Shown here in pieces: positions 37,668 to 48,560 of a stretch of DNA of 64,000 bases. Origin of the DNA: Megalopta genalis (taxonomy: Eukaryota; Arthropoda; Insecta; Hymenoptera; Halictidae); the NCBI RefSeq assembly GCF_051020955.1, contig NC_135015.1, positions 10,799,616 through 10,863,615 of the forward strand, written 5' to 3'. Under the pieces are notes generated by a model, which saw nothing but the letters and a program-made list of their open reading frames with translations, was not told the origin of the DNA and searched no databases. Both the position numbers and the translations under genes were made by a program. Each line of letters opens with the position of its first letter. Position 1 is the first letter of the stretch.

Positions 37668-38763
37668 CGTCCCCGCCCTGTCGGGAACGATCGGAAAAAC
37701 ATTAGGTTCTCCCAAAGGTATCTGTCGTTTTTGCGTAAGCTTACATTCGAGCTGCGATAGAAATCGCGAGAGCCGGAACAGTGACGTAAACCGAGAGAAA
37801 TGTATTCTTGTGGTTTGCTTATAATGGGTGTTAATTGCTCAATTTTTGTTGCTAAAAGCTTCGGCAGCCGGTGTCACGACTTCGCGAAAGTTTGAATTAC
37901 AAAAATCGATTCAGCGTAGTCTTTTTAAAAAATGTGTTGTAATTATATTATTAACTACATTTATCCTATTATAATTAATGAAGTATATAATTGTACTATT
38001 AAAAAAGTATACCATAATTACACTATTAGCACTAGCTGAGCCGCGTCACCCATATGTGACCCCTGTCACCCCTGACAGGATTATTTAAAATTTAATCTTT
38101 ACGCTAATCCGTTATTATGATTTCTTAATTTTATTAAGATTCGCAAGATGCGAGTATGTTGAAAATGTAATTAATGTCATATAACTTTGCTTCGCAAGTT
38201 TAATTTAATTTGATAGAATATTTTAATTTTATGAAATTTTTTAGGTTTTTTGGCGTGGCCGTCAAAGTGTTAAGCCTTTGTAAAGATGAGTGATTTGGAA
38301 AAATCATTGATGGCTTGATATCTTGGATCAACCTAGTGCAAGATTCGATGCACAGTATTTCATAATTTCTGATCTACACGCGCCATCTGCGCTAAAAGCA
38401 AACTGCCAATTTTTGATGAATGCTAACAGCAGCTCTGTGCAATATTTTTTAGCTTCTAGCTTTCACTACAAATGGTTTCATGTTGTATCTAGTTTTAGAC
38501 GTTCGCTGTATAAAATTCTGTCGAAAATTTCGCGTCATTACCTTCTGTTTTGGTTACCAAAAAAATATTTCCTATAATTCCTTAAATTACTACTTCAATC
38601 ATCGTGATCTTTATGATTTATTTTAAAATGAAATCATTAGAGAACATACTAAAAGATAGTAGTGCATCAAGTATCAAAATAAAATGTATTGCTTCATAAA
38701 GTAGAATAAAAAACGATAAAAGACCTAGATGAAAGTATTCTTTTAATTTTGTGGATTAGTATA

Positions 38764-38843
38764 TTAGGTCATTAAGTATGAAATGCATACTTTACTGTAG
38801 AATGTTGCTATAAAATTTATGAATTTCATACTTAATGACCTAA
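38764..38843. mobile_element. 80-bp mariner-type MITE
   Basis: TTAGGTCATTAAGTATGAAA opens it and the exact complement TTTCATACTTAATGACCTAA closes it, each bordered by TA. TA targets and TTAGGT-type ends are typical of Tc1/mariner elements. The middle is only 36-40 bases, so it is non-autonomous. It lies in the intron between the 39127 and 37522 exons. Confidence 0.85.
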
Positions 38844-39126
38844 TATATTGTTCAAATTATTAAAATATTGTTTAAATTATATTAACTTACTTAGATGTGC
38901 GGGATCTCATAAATCAATATTACATTTAATTTGAAACTATGGACTGTAAAGAAAATGATTGAAAAAAGCCACATTATATTTTACAGGGTAAAATAAAGTT
39001 GTACATTATAAAGCTTTCAATTATAACTTTAAATAATAGTTACACGCTTCACCAAAGGATAAATCGAGACGGGAAAGAAAAATGTAATTACTGGTCGACA
39101 AATGTGTTCTTTTTGTCGGTACTTAC

Positions 39127-39245
39127 GGCTTTTATTGACGTTTTCTGTAGTTGTCGTCATTGGTGGGGCTTCCGTCGTGTTTCCTATGAAATTGAGGTTC
39201 GCTACGAAGCCGTTGTAATCAAAGAGCGGTACTTCAGGACCGCTC
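39127..39245 (-). CDS. Internal exon, end of CUB domain 1 and Thr-rich linker
   Basis: The acceptor is cctttacag and the donor is C|GTAAGTACC, a strong site. The exon has one base completing Arg with the previous exon, 39 codons, and one trailing base. The join gives ...LVEFR-SGPEVPLFDYNGF, the classic last strands of a CUB domain (LxVxFxS then GFxAxY/L). After ANLNFIG the chain turns into a Thr-rich segment, EAPPMTTTTENVN, with an N-glycosylation sequon NTT; this looks like an exposed, possibly O-glycosylated linker. The intron to the previous exon is 564 bases, starts GT and ends AG. The exact phase match between independently chosen splice sites is strong evidence that this is a real exon. 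Confidence 0.9.
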
Positions 39246-39500
39246 CTGTAAAGGAAGAATGTTTTTATTAAAGCGGGTCCTCCGCCTTCTTTAGATTTTC
39301 GACGGTACGGTTTTGTCTTTGAAACAAGTTAATTGACCGCTATATTACGCAACGTTACAATATAACAATTCGCTTCTGAAATGAGCAAAAATAATCAATA
39401 TTTTACAACACTTTTTTAACAGAATACTTCAACTAATACCAAATTTACTTCCAATTATAATAAATCTAAGCTGGTAAAGTTGAAATATTATTTATATAAA

Positions 39501-39642
39501 TATTATATATTATATATTATATATTATATATTATATATTATATATTATATATTATATATTATATATTATATATTATATATTATATATTATATACTATATA
39601 TTATATATTATATATTATATATTATATATTATATATTATATA
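39501..39642. repeat. Heptamer satellite (TTATATA)n
   Basis: About twenty units of a seven-base repeat with one variant (TATACTATATA). The open frame across it is an artefact of the 21-base triple period. Confidence 0.95.
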
Positions 39643-39809
39643 CATATAAACTTGAAATATTTCCAAGTCCACCACTTTCTCTGTACAAATTAGAACGACA
39701 TTTGATACTTGAACTTAACGATCGTATGTCCCCTACTCGCATAAACCAATCTCAATTTAGAAGCAGACGAGAGGGTCCATGTAGTTCGAGCATAATGTAA
39801 AATTGTTAC

Positions 39810-39938
39810 CTGAACTCGACCAAGAGCTTTTGCCCGGTGTACATCAACAATGTTTTCTCTCTACCGCAAAGCATCTTCAGAAGGCGACCCGTCGTTGCTG
39901 GACCCGAGTACACGGCAATATAGTCGCTGGTGCAGTGA
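39810..39938 (-). CDS. Internal exon, second half of CUB domain 1 of an extracellular CUB protein
   Basis: This is the most upstream exon I can recognise of the minus-strand gene. Its first base completes a codon begun in an unseen exon, 42 full codons follow, and it ends with two bases (AG) of an Arg codon. The acceptor is tgtctgttacag and the donor is CAG|GTAAC. The peptide starts HCTSDYIAVYSGP and ends GQKLLVEF. It carries the CUB signature C-x2-DYI-x-V-x-SG, then a second Cys in MLCG, matching the third and fourth Cys of a CUB domain. The Asp in SDYI is where calcium-binding CUBs have an acidic ligand. An open frame continues left of the acceptor but does not look like protein. The first half of this CUB domain was not found between here and the window end. 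CUB domains bind proteins outside the cell, so a secreted or membrane protein is expected. The orthologue is uncertain: suppressor-of-lurcher or Neto-like proteins are the best guess. Confidence 0.9.
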
Positions 39939-42122
39939 CTGTAACAGACACGGGCAAGCAGAGCTTTCAGTTGTGGTAGTGGTATATTACTGGAAAATGC
40001 TTTACATATTTTCGGGCTACGTAATAAACGAAAGTGTAGTAACATCCGTCGGTTTTTAAAAGCTAGTTTATTCGGATCCAGCTGCCTTTGCAAACTGGTT
40101 TTAGATAACGTAATTGATATCAAATAATAAACAATGATCAACTATCAAAGCGTATTGTACTAAAACTTGATTCGATATACCAATCCCCAAACGCAGAATA
40201 AATCTGTTAAATGAAACAAAACCTCATGATTTTTCTCTTTTTGTACAGATTCTAGAAACGTACGTTTTCGTAATTCCATACAATTTCGTAATTAAAACAA
40301 GTACAGATATCCCGTCACCGGTTTCATTTTACTTCGATTTTTCAATAAAAATTCGAAAACCGACTGTTGTTAATATAAAGCCCGCTACATTCGTTCGGAT
40401 TTTTTCGGTTTCTCTTCTTCAATATTTAGACAAGTCTGTCAATTAACGTCATATCGCGAGTTCGGGCGACTTCACTGAGAATGGAAGATGATTGGAGTGT
40501 TCCGCGGGTTATGAAGAATTCCCGTGAAAGTTTAAAAATATCCGGACACGGATTACGGTCGTTGAACACGGAGTGCTCGCGAATCGAGCGGGGAGGAGAA
40601 AAAAGACGAGCGGAGCAAGAGAAACGCGGAACGTCCCAAAATCGAATAAAAGGACGTCCGTCGAAACGGCGCGACGGAGGTGGACGGAGGTGTACTGATT
40701 TATCAGAGAGTTCATGGGTACGAACAGTAGTCGATTGCCACGGAAGTTTTACTATTAAGAAAATATCCGATGTTACCGAGCGAGGCAGGGGCGGCTGCGT
40801 TGAATTACCACGATGGGATGGCTTGATTTATTTTACGAGTAAAGTTCCGCCGTTGCCTACCGACGTAGGCGATCCTTCATTTCGAGGATCACGGGGATAG
40901 ATTTTTAATAATCCTCACGAATTAGGGGACATCTACTGCTTTGGCCCGCGTGCGTTGCTCCGTTTAGCCCAGGAATTTCGGACAATGTTTACGGGGCTAG
41001 CACAGAATTTTGCATTGTTAGAGCAAAAAGTCGATGATGCATTCTGTAGAGAATCTATTAATTATACTGTGGAGTATAATTAAAAATGAGTTGACTCTTC
41101 GCCTCCTCCCCAATTTTTCCAACTTAATGTGTCCCCTGTTTGTTAAATTGACGCTATCGCAAAAAATCCACGCAATAAAAGGTAGAAAATATATTTTTCA
41201 TACAAGCCGATGGAGAGAATGCACGTGGAAAACGGTAAATACAATTTTTGTATATCATTGTTATCAGGGAATACGTTAAGGCTTTTGAATTTCAGAGAGA
41301 CCGATTTTACTTGGTACATCAAAGGGTGCGTCAATTATTTTGTGTAACCCGTGAAGCAAAAAATATTCTTGACGGAATGAAAAGAACATTGTAATTATCA
41401 CAAAAACATGAATAACCAGCCAACGGCACGAGTTTAATTTTTTAGCATCAGGGCGTTTACAATAGCGTGACGCGCGAGGTCGTTGTCGCGTTCACCGTGA
41501 CAGTATCGCGCGATTTTTAGTATTTCTTTGCGTTTATTTAACTGAAAACATAAAAATTTCCACAACCACAAAACGCAAAATTTGTTAGGCGTTATTTACA
41601 TTTGTTTATTTTTTATTGATTTCATTTTTTTCCTTGTAAATAAACGCCAAAACGACGTTGTTGTTTTAGGAATTGCGTCCAGGTAGTCCGACGTTTTAAT
41701 TTTTCAAGTCTATGTTTGTTGATTGCACATCGTCAAAACATTCGAACACCCGCTGGTAGAAAAATATTTCAAATTGCCTATTGATACGCTCAGCATTTTA
41801 TCTTTCGCAACGGCCGGCTCGCGCTGCTCTGTTATTGATAAATGAGAAATATTCGCAGATTTTTCCTACAAAACGTTGATGATCGTTACAGATGCTTATG
41901 AATGGGCTGTAAGCTTTCTGTATCGATGATAAAAATAAAGAAGTCCAATACAAAATTGAAGAAACATCGGAAAAATTTAAGCGCACTGTCCAATTATCTT
42001 CAATTTGCTAAAATGATCAAAAGAAGAAATACAGTTTTATTGGCTTTATACTCCTTACAATTCACTTAATAAAATTTTTAGTTTGCGTGCAAATTCGCAG
42101 TCTAATTATTTTACATTACCAG
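39939..42122. other. Upstream intron or flank, no gene seen
   Basis: 40470-40900 is GC-richer and open on the plus strand for 139 codons. The peptide is highly charged without a domain, so it is not called. The rest is AT-rich. The first half of CUB1 must lie upstream of 39938 but was not found. Confidence 0.45.
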
Positions 42123-42371
42123 TTAACACGTTCCGTGCCACGTGTACCATCGATGGTACACGCTTGCATGTTTACTTAGTGAACTGAACAAATTGTTTAC
42201 AAGAAATTTAGAACCGAAGAATCAATTTCCACCGCAAGAATGGTCGTTGATAAGTTTTTGTTACGTTGTTACGTGTACGAGAATTAATAATTGCACGTAA
42301 TACATCAAGTTTTAGTAAAATATCAAAGTGTGAAGATTCGAGTAAAAAAAGCTCGGCACGGAACGTGTTAA
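42123..42371 (+). mobile_element. piggyBac-type MITE family A, copy 4
   Basis: 249 bp with perfect 17-base ends and TTAA at both edges; intact CCATCGATGG palindrome. Its interior differs from copy 2 at only a couple of bases (for example GGTCGTTGAT, TTACGTGTAC). Confidence 0.95.
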
Positions 42372-42511
42372 TTAAGGTTTGTCCACTTTTGAACAAATTA
42401 GCGATATTGACAGTCTCCCCGAGTAAGCGCGCTTTTGTGACCATGCAAACGAAATATCGTGCATCCCAAGATCTTTATTACGTGCAATCACGTCGATGAT
42501 AATTTCACCAG

Positions 42512-42557
42512 CCATAAACAACGCTTCAGCATTCAATATCGAATTCATTTCAAATTA
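42512..42557 (+). repeat. 46-bp direct repeat, copy 1
   Basis: CCATAAACAACGCTTCAGCA... to CATTTCAAATTA matches 43271-43316 at 45 of 46 bases. The two lie 759 bases apart in direct orientation. Confidence 0.95.
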
Positions 42558-43270
42558 TATACTGTGCTACGCGACTGCAGATGCGACAGCAACGAGAATG
42601 TCCTACCTTGAAAATATTTCACTGATTTTCCTAAATACTTCAATGATGCAAAATCGTTAGAAGTTTCATTAAAAGCTGACAACAACGCTGCAGCGCATTA
42701 ACGGCGTCGTAATAATGGCAACTGTGTACCCGAACCGGCAATATTTACGTATCAGCCGAATATGATTCGAAGTAACGTTTTAGCAGGTTTTCTGAAAATC
42801 TGATTACGCGCGTTTACGTTCGCGTGCATTTAATCGGCAGGATTGAAACTCCCTCGACGAAACAGGTTTAATGTGATTACACGGTGCTTCGAATTATAAT
42901 CGATATCCACTGTAAGAGTCTAATTATTCTACATCAATCATTATAGCTGTGCAGCTCAAGAAATAATTACTAAGATTTACAATTTATTTCCTGCGTGAGA
43001 TTGTTTTACTATAAACGCGTGTCAACGAAAATATTAATTTTAACTCAATTTAATTTTCTTAATTTCTTTTATTTCTATCATGCTCTTTATTTGTTGTATC
43101 AATATAAACAATGTGATATACATGCTTCACTATAATATTTATTTTTAATTTAACGAAACGTGTATTTATTAAAATATCAAATTTTACGGAAATATTAACG
43201 ATATATTAAGTTTCTTTAATCTCGTTGCTATATCTTCTTTTTCGCCTAAAAAATTATTACAATAGAAAAT

Positions 43271-43316
43271 CCATAAACAACGCTCCAGCATTCAATATCG
43301 AATTCATTTCAAATTA
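43271..43316 (+). repeat. 46-bp direct repeat, copy 2
   Basis: Same as 42512-42557 with one C for T. The flanks differ, so the duplicated block is precisely bounded. The 713 bases between have no coding frame or clear inverted ends. Confidence 0.95.
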
Positions 43317-44224
43317 GCGGCGGTCAGTGATTAATTAACGATTTGTTGCGTTCTATTGCTGATTGAGAAGCAACGTTCGCGAAACGTATATATATAGTTT
43401 ATTAAGTATTTGTTGTTGTGGAAGGAGGTTTTATCAGTTTACTCTAAGGAGTATTTCAGGCGACCAGATAATAAGTTTTTCTCTAAGAACGACGAATTAA
43501 TAGACGGGGCACGCGCGAGATTCGTCTGTCCAGGACGCATTCGGCAACTTTTCCGCATCGTTATTAGTCGACGTCGAACCGTTCGGCGATCAGTCATGCG
43601 AAGAATTTCATTACCCGAGCAGAGACACGAAGAAATAATTCTAAACACGTAACAGGTGTTCCGAAACTTTCGTCCCGGGGATTTAATTAATTGCCGCGAG
43701 CGGCAGGGTTAAGTAATTAATAGGGAAAGTTCGCGCACCGCTTCGATTTCATCCGACGGATTTTCGCGGAAATTCCTTTTTCGGCATTCCGTCGACGAAC
43801 TTCGGCCATTTCAGTTCGCCGAGACACGCGACTACTTGATGCGCCACGCCGCCGTTGTCGGGAGACGTGTGACGTGGCACGTCGCCAATTTCTGAATAAT
43901 TAACTGTCAGGAAGCCGCGGAGGGCGCGGCCGCTTCATAATTGCCACTGCGCCCTTTCTCCCGCGACCTCTCACTTTCCACCGTGTAAACATATTAATTA
44001 TTAAATCGGTTCGGTCTGCTCGTTCTCACGCCACGTAGCCTCCACGTCTCTTTCTGTTTGAGTTCCAAAACGCCTCGATAAGGAAGCACGATTGGCCTTT
44101 AGCACGTGGAATATCCTAGGCATAATCGAACAGCTAAATTGAACTCTTTCATGTAGGTCAATCGAAAAGAGACGTTGTCGTTGTTGCAAATATTTAGGTT
44201 CGCACATTTCACACTGCAACTGTA
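43317..44224. other. Non-coding, GC-rich island
   Basis: 43480-44000 is GC-rich with CpG and TTAATTAATTG blocks, reminiscent of conserved regulatory DNA. No gene. Confidence 0.35.
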
Positions 44225-44395
44225 CAGGGTATTCATACGAAAATTGTCAATCTAAATACCTCGGAAGCGACACATTTTTGGGAAAAACGTTAAATACAAA
44301 AGTCACTCGATATCAAGGGGGAAACACAACCGTTTCATTTATCGTTTTGTCGACCGTTTTGAGGGTAATTCGGCGGGTAACTGTTGTTCATCCTG
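44225..44395. mobile_element. Possible TA-flanked MITE, 171 bp
   Basis: The left end TGTA|CAGGGTATTCATACG and right end GTTGTTCATCCTG|TAGA are inverted over about 10 bases with mismatches and bordered by TA. It is non-coding. The CAGGGT end resembles 16197 and 54594. Confidence 0.45.
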
Positions 44396-46206
44396 TAGAG
44401 CAAGTTTTACATGCCCGGAATACAAAGATTCAAAACCGTTCCCAAGGTTAAATGATACTGTTTTTTCTTCTAAAATAAATAAAGAACGCCGTGGCGAGGA
44501 TTTCGACGGCAAGGGTCAATATAGAACGTGATTCTGATTAAGTTTATTCCACTTTCCCGCGGAGAGGAATGGCGCAGATAAATCGGAATCGGGCGGCGCG
44601 CTTTCAGTTTCGGCGTAACAGGTCGACCGAGGTCGCCGGCACAGTTTTCTACGTCATTTTCTGCCCGAGCGGCCCGATCGCCAGAAAATCCGATTTCTCT
44701 AGCCCCATTTCGTACAATCTCGCCGCATAGCTGAGCGTGGAACAAGAATGGAAGAAAAAAAAATATGAAGCGCGGGAGCGGGAAAGAGAGGGCGAAAGCG
44801 AGAAGAAAAAATGGTATACGATGGTCGGGTGTGTTGCGAGCACTCAAGCCGGTAGAAATTGTCCGGGAATTACTGGCCCGTAAATCCGGCGGTGTGAATT
44901 AAAAATTTCCCACTCGAACCTGTCGATTGCGTCCACCTTCGAACAATGCACCTCTTCATTTAATTTCGATCGAACAAAAAGCGGATTAAAGCGGACCGCC
45001 TTCCGCGACCATTGTTTCGTCTCCTATGTGCGACCCACCCCCTTCGCCCCCTTAGCCTTTCGCCACCAAAAATTAATAATGCCACACGTGCCGGTTTTCA
45101 TATTCTCGTACATTTGAATTTTATATCGGCGCGGAGTAAAGCGAATACTTCGCGAACCGTCGAATCTGGAGTAATTGGCGGAAATATCTTTCTCGCTTGT
45201 TCTTTCACGAAACATTCTGCGTCGAGAATGCTCGTGTTTTTCTAGCGATTCTAATAGCAATGATTATTAGTTGTTAACACGATCGCGGACGGTAAAAGTT
45301 TGAACGAGTTGCAACAATAGGCAGGTGATTTATTCTTAAACTAATTGTGATATCGAAAGTTTGATTAGTCAGATTTTGTCCGAGTGCTCAGAATATCACA
45401 TTTTAATAGTTGTATATATTGAATGCTATAGCATCCACGTCGATAGAAATTAAATTAGAGTGCATAATTATTTTAAAAAATAAACGCTATATAGGATTGA
45501 ATACATGATAACGGGGACAGTTGGCAAAAAATGGCAGCGGCCAGCATGTTGGTGTACATTAATATGAATACATAGTAATGCTAGAGTTAACTTTTTTATT
45601 TTCAATTTTTTGTCACGATTCGGATGCCACATGGCACGATTCAAAGGCAATTCGAAGGCCATGTGCCACCATTCGAAGGCAATTCGGAGGCTATATCACG
45701 TAGCAATAAATTACATAAGCGTAGGACTAGCACAGGGAAATTCACAGCAAGCCGAAATTTGGCATTCTAGAGAGAATTTACTGTAACTGGTTAAAGGATG
45801 TTTTAAGAACGGGACGTTAATGATAGAATTTACATAGCATAATCTTTCTGGCCCAATCGTTTAGTTCGCAACTACAATAAACATCACATTGCCACATCAT
45901 CGGTTCGCCGGTCATATTCAGGTTAGATCGTCAGAATAATTTCACGAGGACCGCCATCGCAATAATACTGTCCGTAACCGCACTGGGGATTTCGATGTTT
46001 CAAGTGTGCGTAACACAATAGTCCGGCGAACAATATAGAGCACTTACTGTAATTCGCCAACGAGCCACTTGATTTTTCAACAATATCTGTTCCCGATCGT
46101 ATTAATTCACCTCGGCGAAATATCGTGGCCGAGAACGGTTGCAACAATTCATTCTTGACAAAATTCCTTCGTCCCGTAGTTTTTCAAATACGAAGTTCGA
46201 CCATCG
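44396..46206. other. No gene seen
   Basis: 44480-45220 is GC-richer. 45640-45690 repeats CATTCGAAGGCAATTCG. A strong minus donor-like site at 46040 has no fitting exon before it. Confidence 0.45.
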
Positions 46207-46372
46207 GACGACGGACCATTTTTACAACTGTACTATTGACGATATTTATAACAATTCGGAGCTTTATTCAGCAATTTTAAAACATATTTAATTGGCGAAA
46301 GTTGAGAAATTAAATGAGTGATTCAAACGTTGCGGGTCAAAATTGACGCAGCCACCGCCTTGCCAGGACTAA
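46207..46372 (-). repeat. Dispersed repeat family C, copy 2
   Basis: Reverse complement of 36949-37127: shared blocks are CAAGGCGGTG, GTCAATTTTGA, AATTGCTGA-TAAAGCT and ATCGTCAATAGTACAGTTG. It is 13 bases shorter than copy 1. Confidence 0.75.
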
Positions 46373-47030
46373 TATCCACAAAATGTTTTTATTTAACATT
46401 CTTGATGTCTGCAGAATTTTTGGTTGAATGCTCGTGACCTAATCATAATTTTTATTCAATTTCTTCAAGCCTCCAAACGCGGATGGATTTTTGATTTTTC
46501 GGTACGAAATTGCGGGCTGTTTGTTGCACAGATGCGTCCCAAGAATTCGATTTAAAAGACACATGTATAAAAAGAGAAACAAAAACAAAATAAAAAAAGT
46601 TTTAAAAATTTGAAATTTTGAAAATCTAGTTTTCTTTCCGCTAAATTTTACAAGATATGTATAACGCGAATTCCTCGTTGCCCGCTGTAGAAGGGTTACT
46701 TTAATAGTATTCTACAGTAATAAATATCTAGAACGATTGATTCATCGGTGGATTCACAAACGATAGTCAATATCTTGATGCGGAACACTGTGCGACTGCC
46801 TCAAATGAAAAGGCTCTCCGCAAGAAGTAGGCTTCAAGTAGTGCAAGAAGGGACTCAAAAAGATTGTCTTCCTTGGATGAAGGGAGCAAAGATCCGTGAA
46901 AAGAATATGCTGACGACAATGATTTTTCTGTGGTCGTTTGTCTTCTGAATCCACAGATAGGAGAATCGGGTGTATCCATAGAATGACTCGCGAAACTATT
47001 CGAGCACCTAAAACGTAACACATAACTTTC
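46373..47030. other. No gene seen
   Basis: AT-rich sequence. Overlapping frames on both strands at 46748-47023 have no domain. Confidence 0.45.
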
Positions 47031-47250
47031 TTAACTCCTTACACTGTGATTTCTTTGACAGCTACGTTGATTAGTCGTTCATTGTCCTTAATAATTTCTC
47101 TGACAGAACGAGACAATTTTTCTTTACAGTATGACTTAATTGACTTTCATTCCTAGATTTTGATAATCGAAAAATAAAAGTTCGTTTCGGTCTAGAAAAT
47201 AATAATAACGTGCTCATATTTCGTAGATCGTGTATAGCGCAAGGGGTTAA
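47031..47250. mobile_element. TTAA-bounded MITE, 220 bp
   Basis: It opens TTAACTCCTTACACTGTGA and closes TGTATAGCGCAAGGGGTTAA, an imperfect inverted pair with TTAA edges. It is non-coding. Confidence 0.65.
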
Positions 47251-48186
47251 AATGGGACCGAATTACTTGAATTCGTTTAAGATGTAAGAGGGATCATTGT
47301 ACCGCAAAATTTTGCTCGAAAACATTGCAATTAGTCGAAATGAGAAAAATAAATAAAAAGCTCTTATCTTAAACTTTTTTATCTGCGCCTAAAACGAAAT
47401 GGTGCCCGAACACTTTCGCAAAAAACTGCATCTGCACTCTGTTATCTAAAGATAAAGACAGAAACGTAAACCAGTTTCTATATAACACGAAATCTGCCGA
47501 GACGATCGAAACGGCCGATTTCACTTCAATTGTTACAAAACAGCTGAAATTATAAATACCGTTTCACAGAAACTGAATGAAAAGACTTTTTAACCCAAGC
47601 ACAGATTACAGTAATAGTGGCAAAACGTGTAAATAAATGCAATCCTTTTGCTTCCGAGGCTCCGTTAGGTTTAGCGTTAATTCGATCGACAACAAGGCGA
47701 TGAAACGTGTTCCCCAGGAGAGTGAAAAAGGAAAGATAGAAATCAACGGAGCAATTTTTATTTGCCCGCCGGCACGGTGCTAAGCGATTGCGGAATATTA
47801 AACGCGGCATCGTACGATTCTACCGGGGGATCGCAACGAATGCAATTACAGCAATAATCCCGCGGATAGCAATAACTGGGCACACGGATACATTAGATGC
47901 GGCGGCGCACCAGCGGCGGCATTGCATTCGTATTACGTAATCAGGGCCGTGCCAACAGATATCGCATGTAACTGCCTGTAACTAATGTAGAATCGTACGC
48001 GCTACGTTAAATTAATTCACCGTCGGCTTCTATGCCGGCGCGATTAATGCGACACGCTACCGCGAACTTGCTTCCTCGTGTATCGTTGTCTCCGATGCGG
48101 GGGATTATACTTGCGGCTTAGTGATATTAAAATTTATATTCTGACAATCAATGTCGGGTCCCTGCGCATGGAAAACATAGGCTACT
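47251..48186. other. Non-coding, GC-rich island
   Basis: 47640-48130 contains dense short blocks such as AATGCAATTACAGCAATAAT and GATTAATGCG that resemble homeodomain-site-rich conserved DNA. No frame or splice pair was found. Confidence 0.35.
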
Positions 48187-48480
48187 GGAGCCGGCCACTG
48201 GGGGACAACCAATTGCTTTGACTTTGGTTCGTTCTCGAGTATAATTAACTTTATGTTTATCGAATAAGAGATATATGGAATTTTTTAATTCAAAAATGAA
48301 TGAACTGAAACAATGAAAAAATGTAATATGTCTTATTCGATAAACATAATGTTATCGAATAAAACATATTATATTTTGTTATTCAAAAACGAACGAAATA
48401 AAAGAATAAAAAAGTTGAATGTGCCTTATTCGATAAATATGAAGTTAAAAAATGTTAGCTTTATATTTATCAAATAACAC
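48187..48480. mobile_element. Long-TIR family B element, rearranged
   Basis: The left end GGAGCCGGCCACTGGGGGAC, then CAACCAATTGCTTTGAC and ATAATTAACTTTATGTTTAT. Three inner-arm blocks of TTATTCGATAAAYAT type follow, so the inside has been duplicated. No matching outer right end was seen. Confidence 0.6.
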
Positions 48481-48560
48481 GTATTTATTCTTTCAATTTG
48501 TTTATTATCTTCATACATGGCTTGGTTCGTGGTTTACGCTTGTATGTTTATCACGCGTTC

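Noticed and set aside
39480..39800. 106-codon plus-strand open frame with a repeated YYILYII pattern
   Set aside because: It is a translation of the seven-base AT satellite and has no coding meaning.
39939..40141. Upstream extension of the open frame containing the 39810-39938 exon
   Set aside because: Left of the acceptor the peptide no longer looks like CUB, and a good acceptor (tgttacag) stands right where the motif begins, so this part is intron.
40481..40900. 139-codon plus-strand open frame, Arg/Glu-rich
   Set aside because: There is no domain or splice evidence, and GC-richer non-coding DNA gives such frames by chance.
46038..46147. Strong minus-strand donor (GTAAGTGC) with open frame before it
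   Set aside because: No reading frame gives the first half of a CUB domain with the two-base overhang needed to join the 39938 exon; one frame stops.
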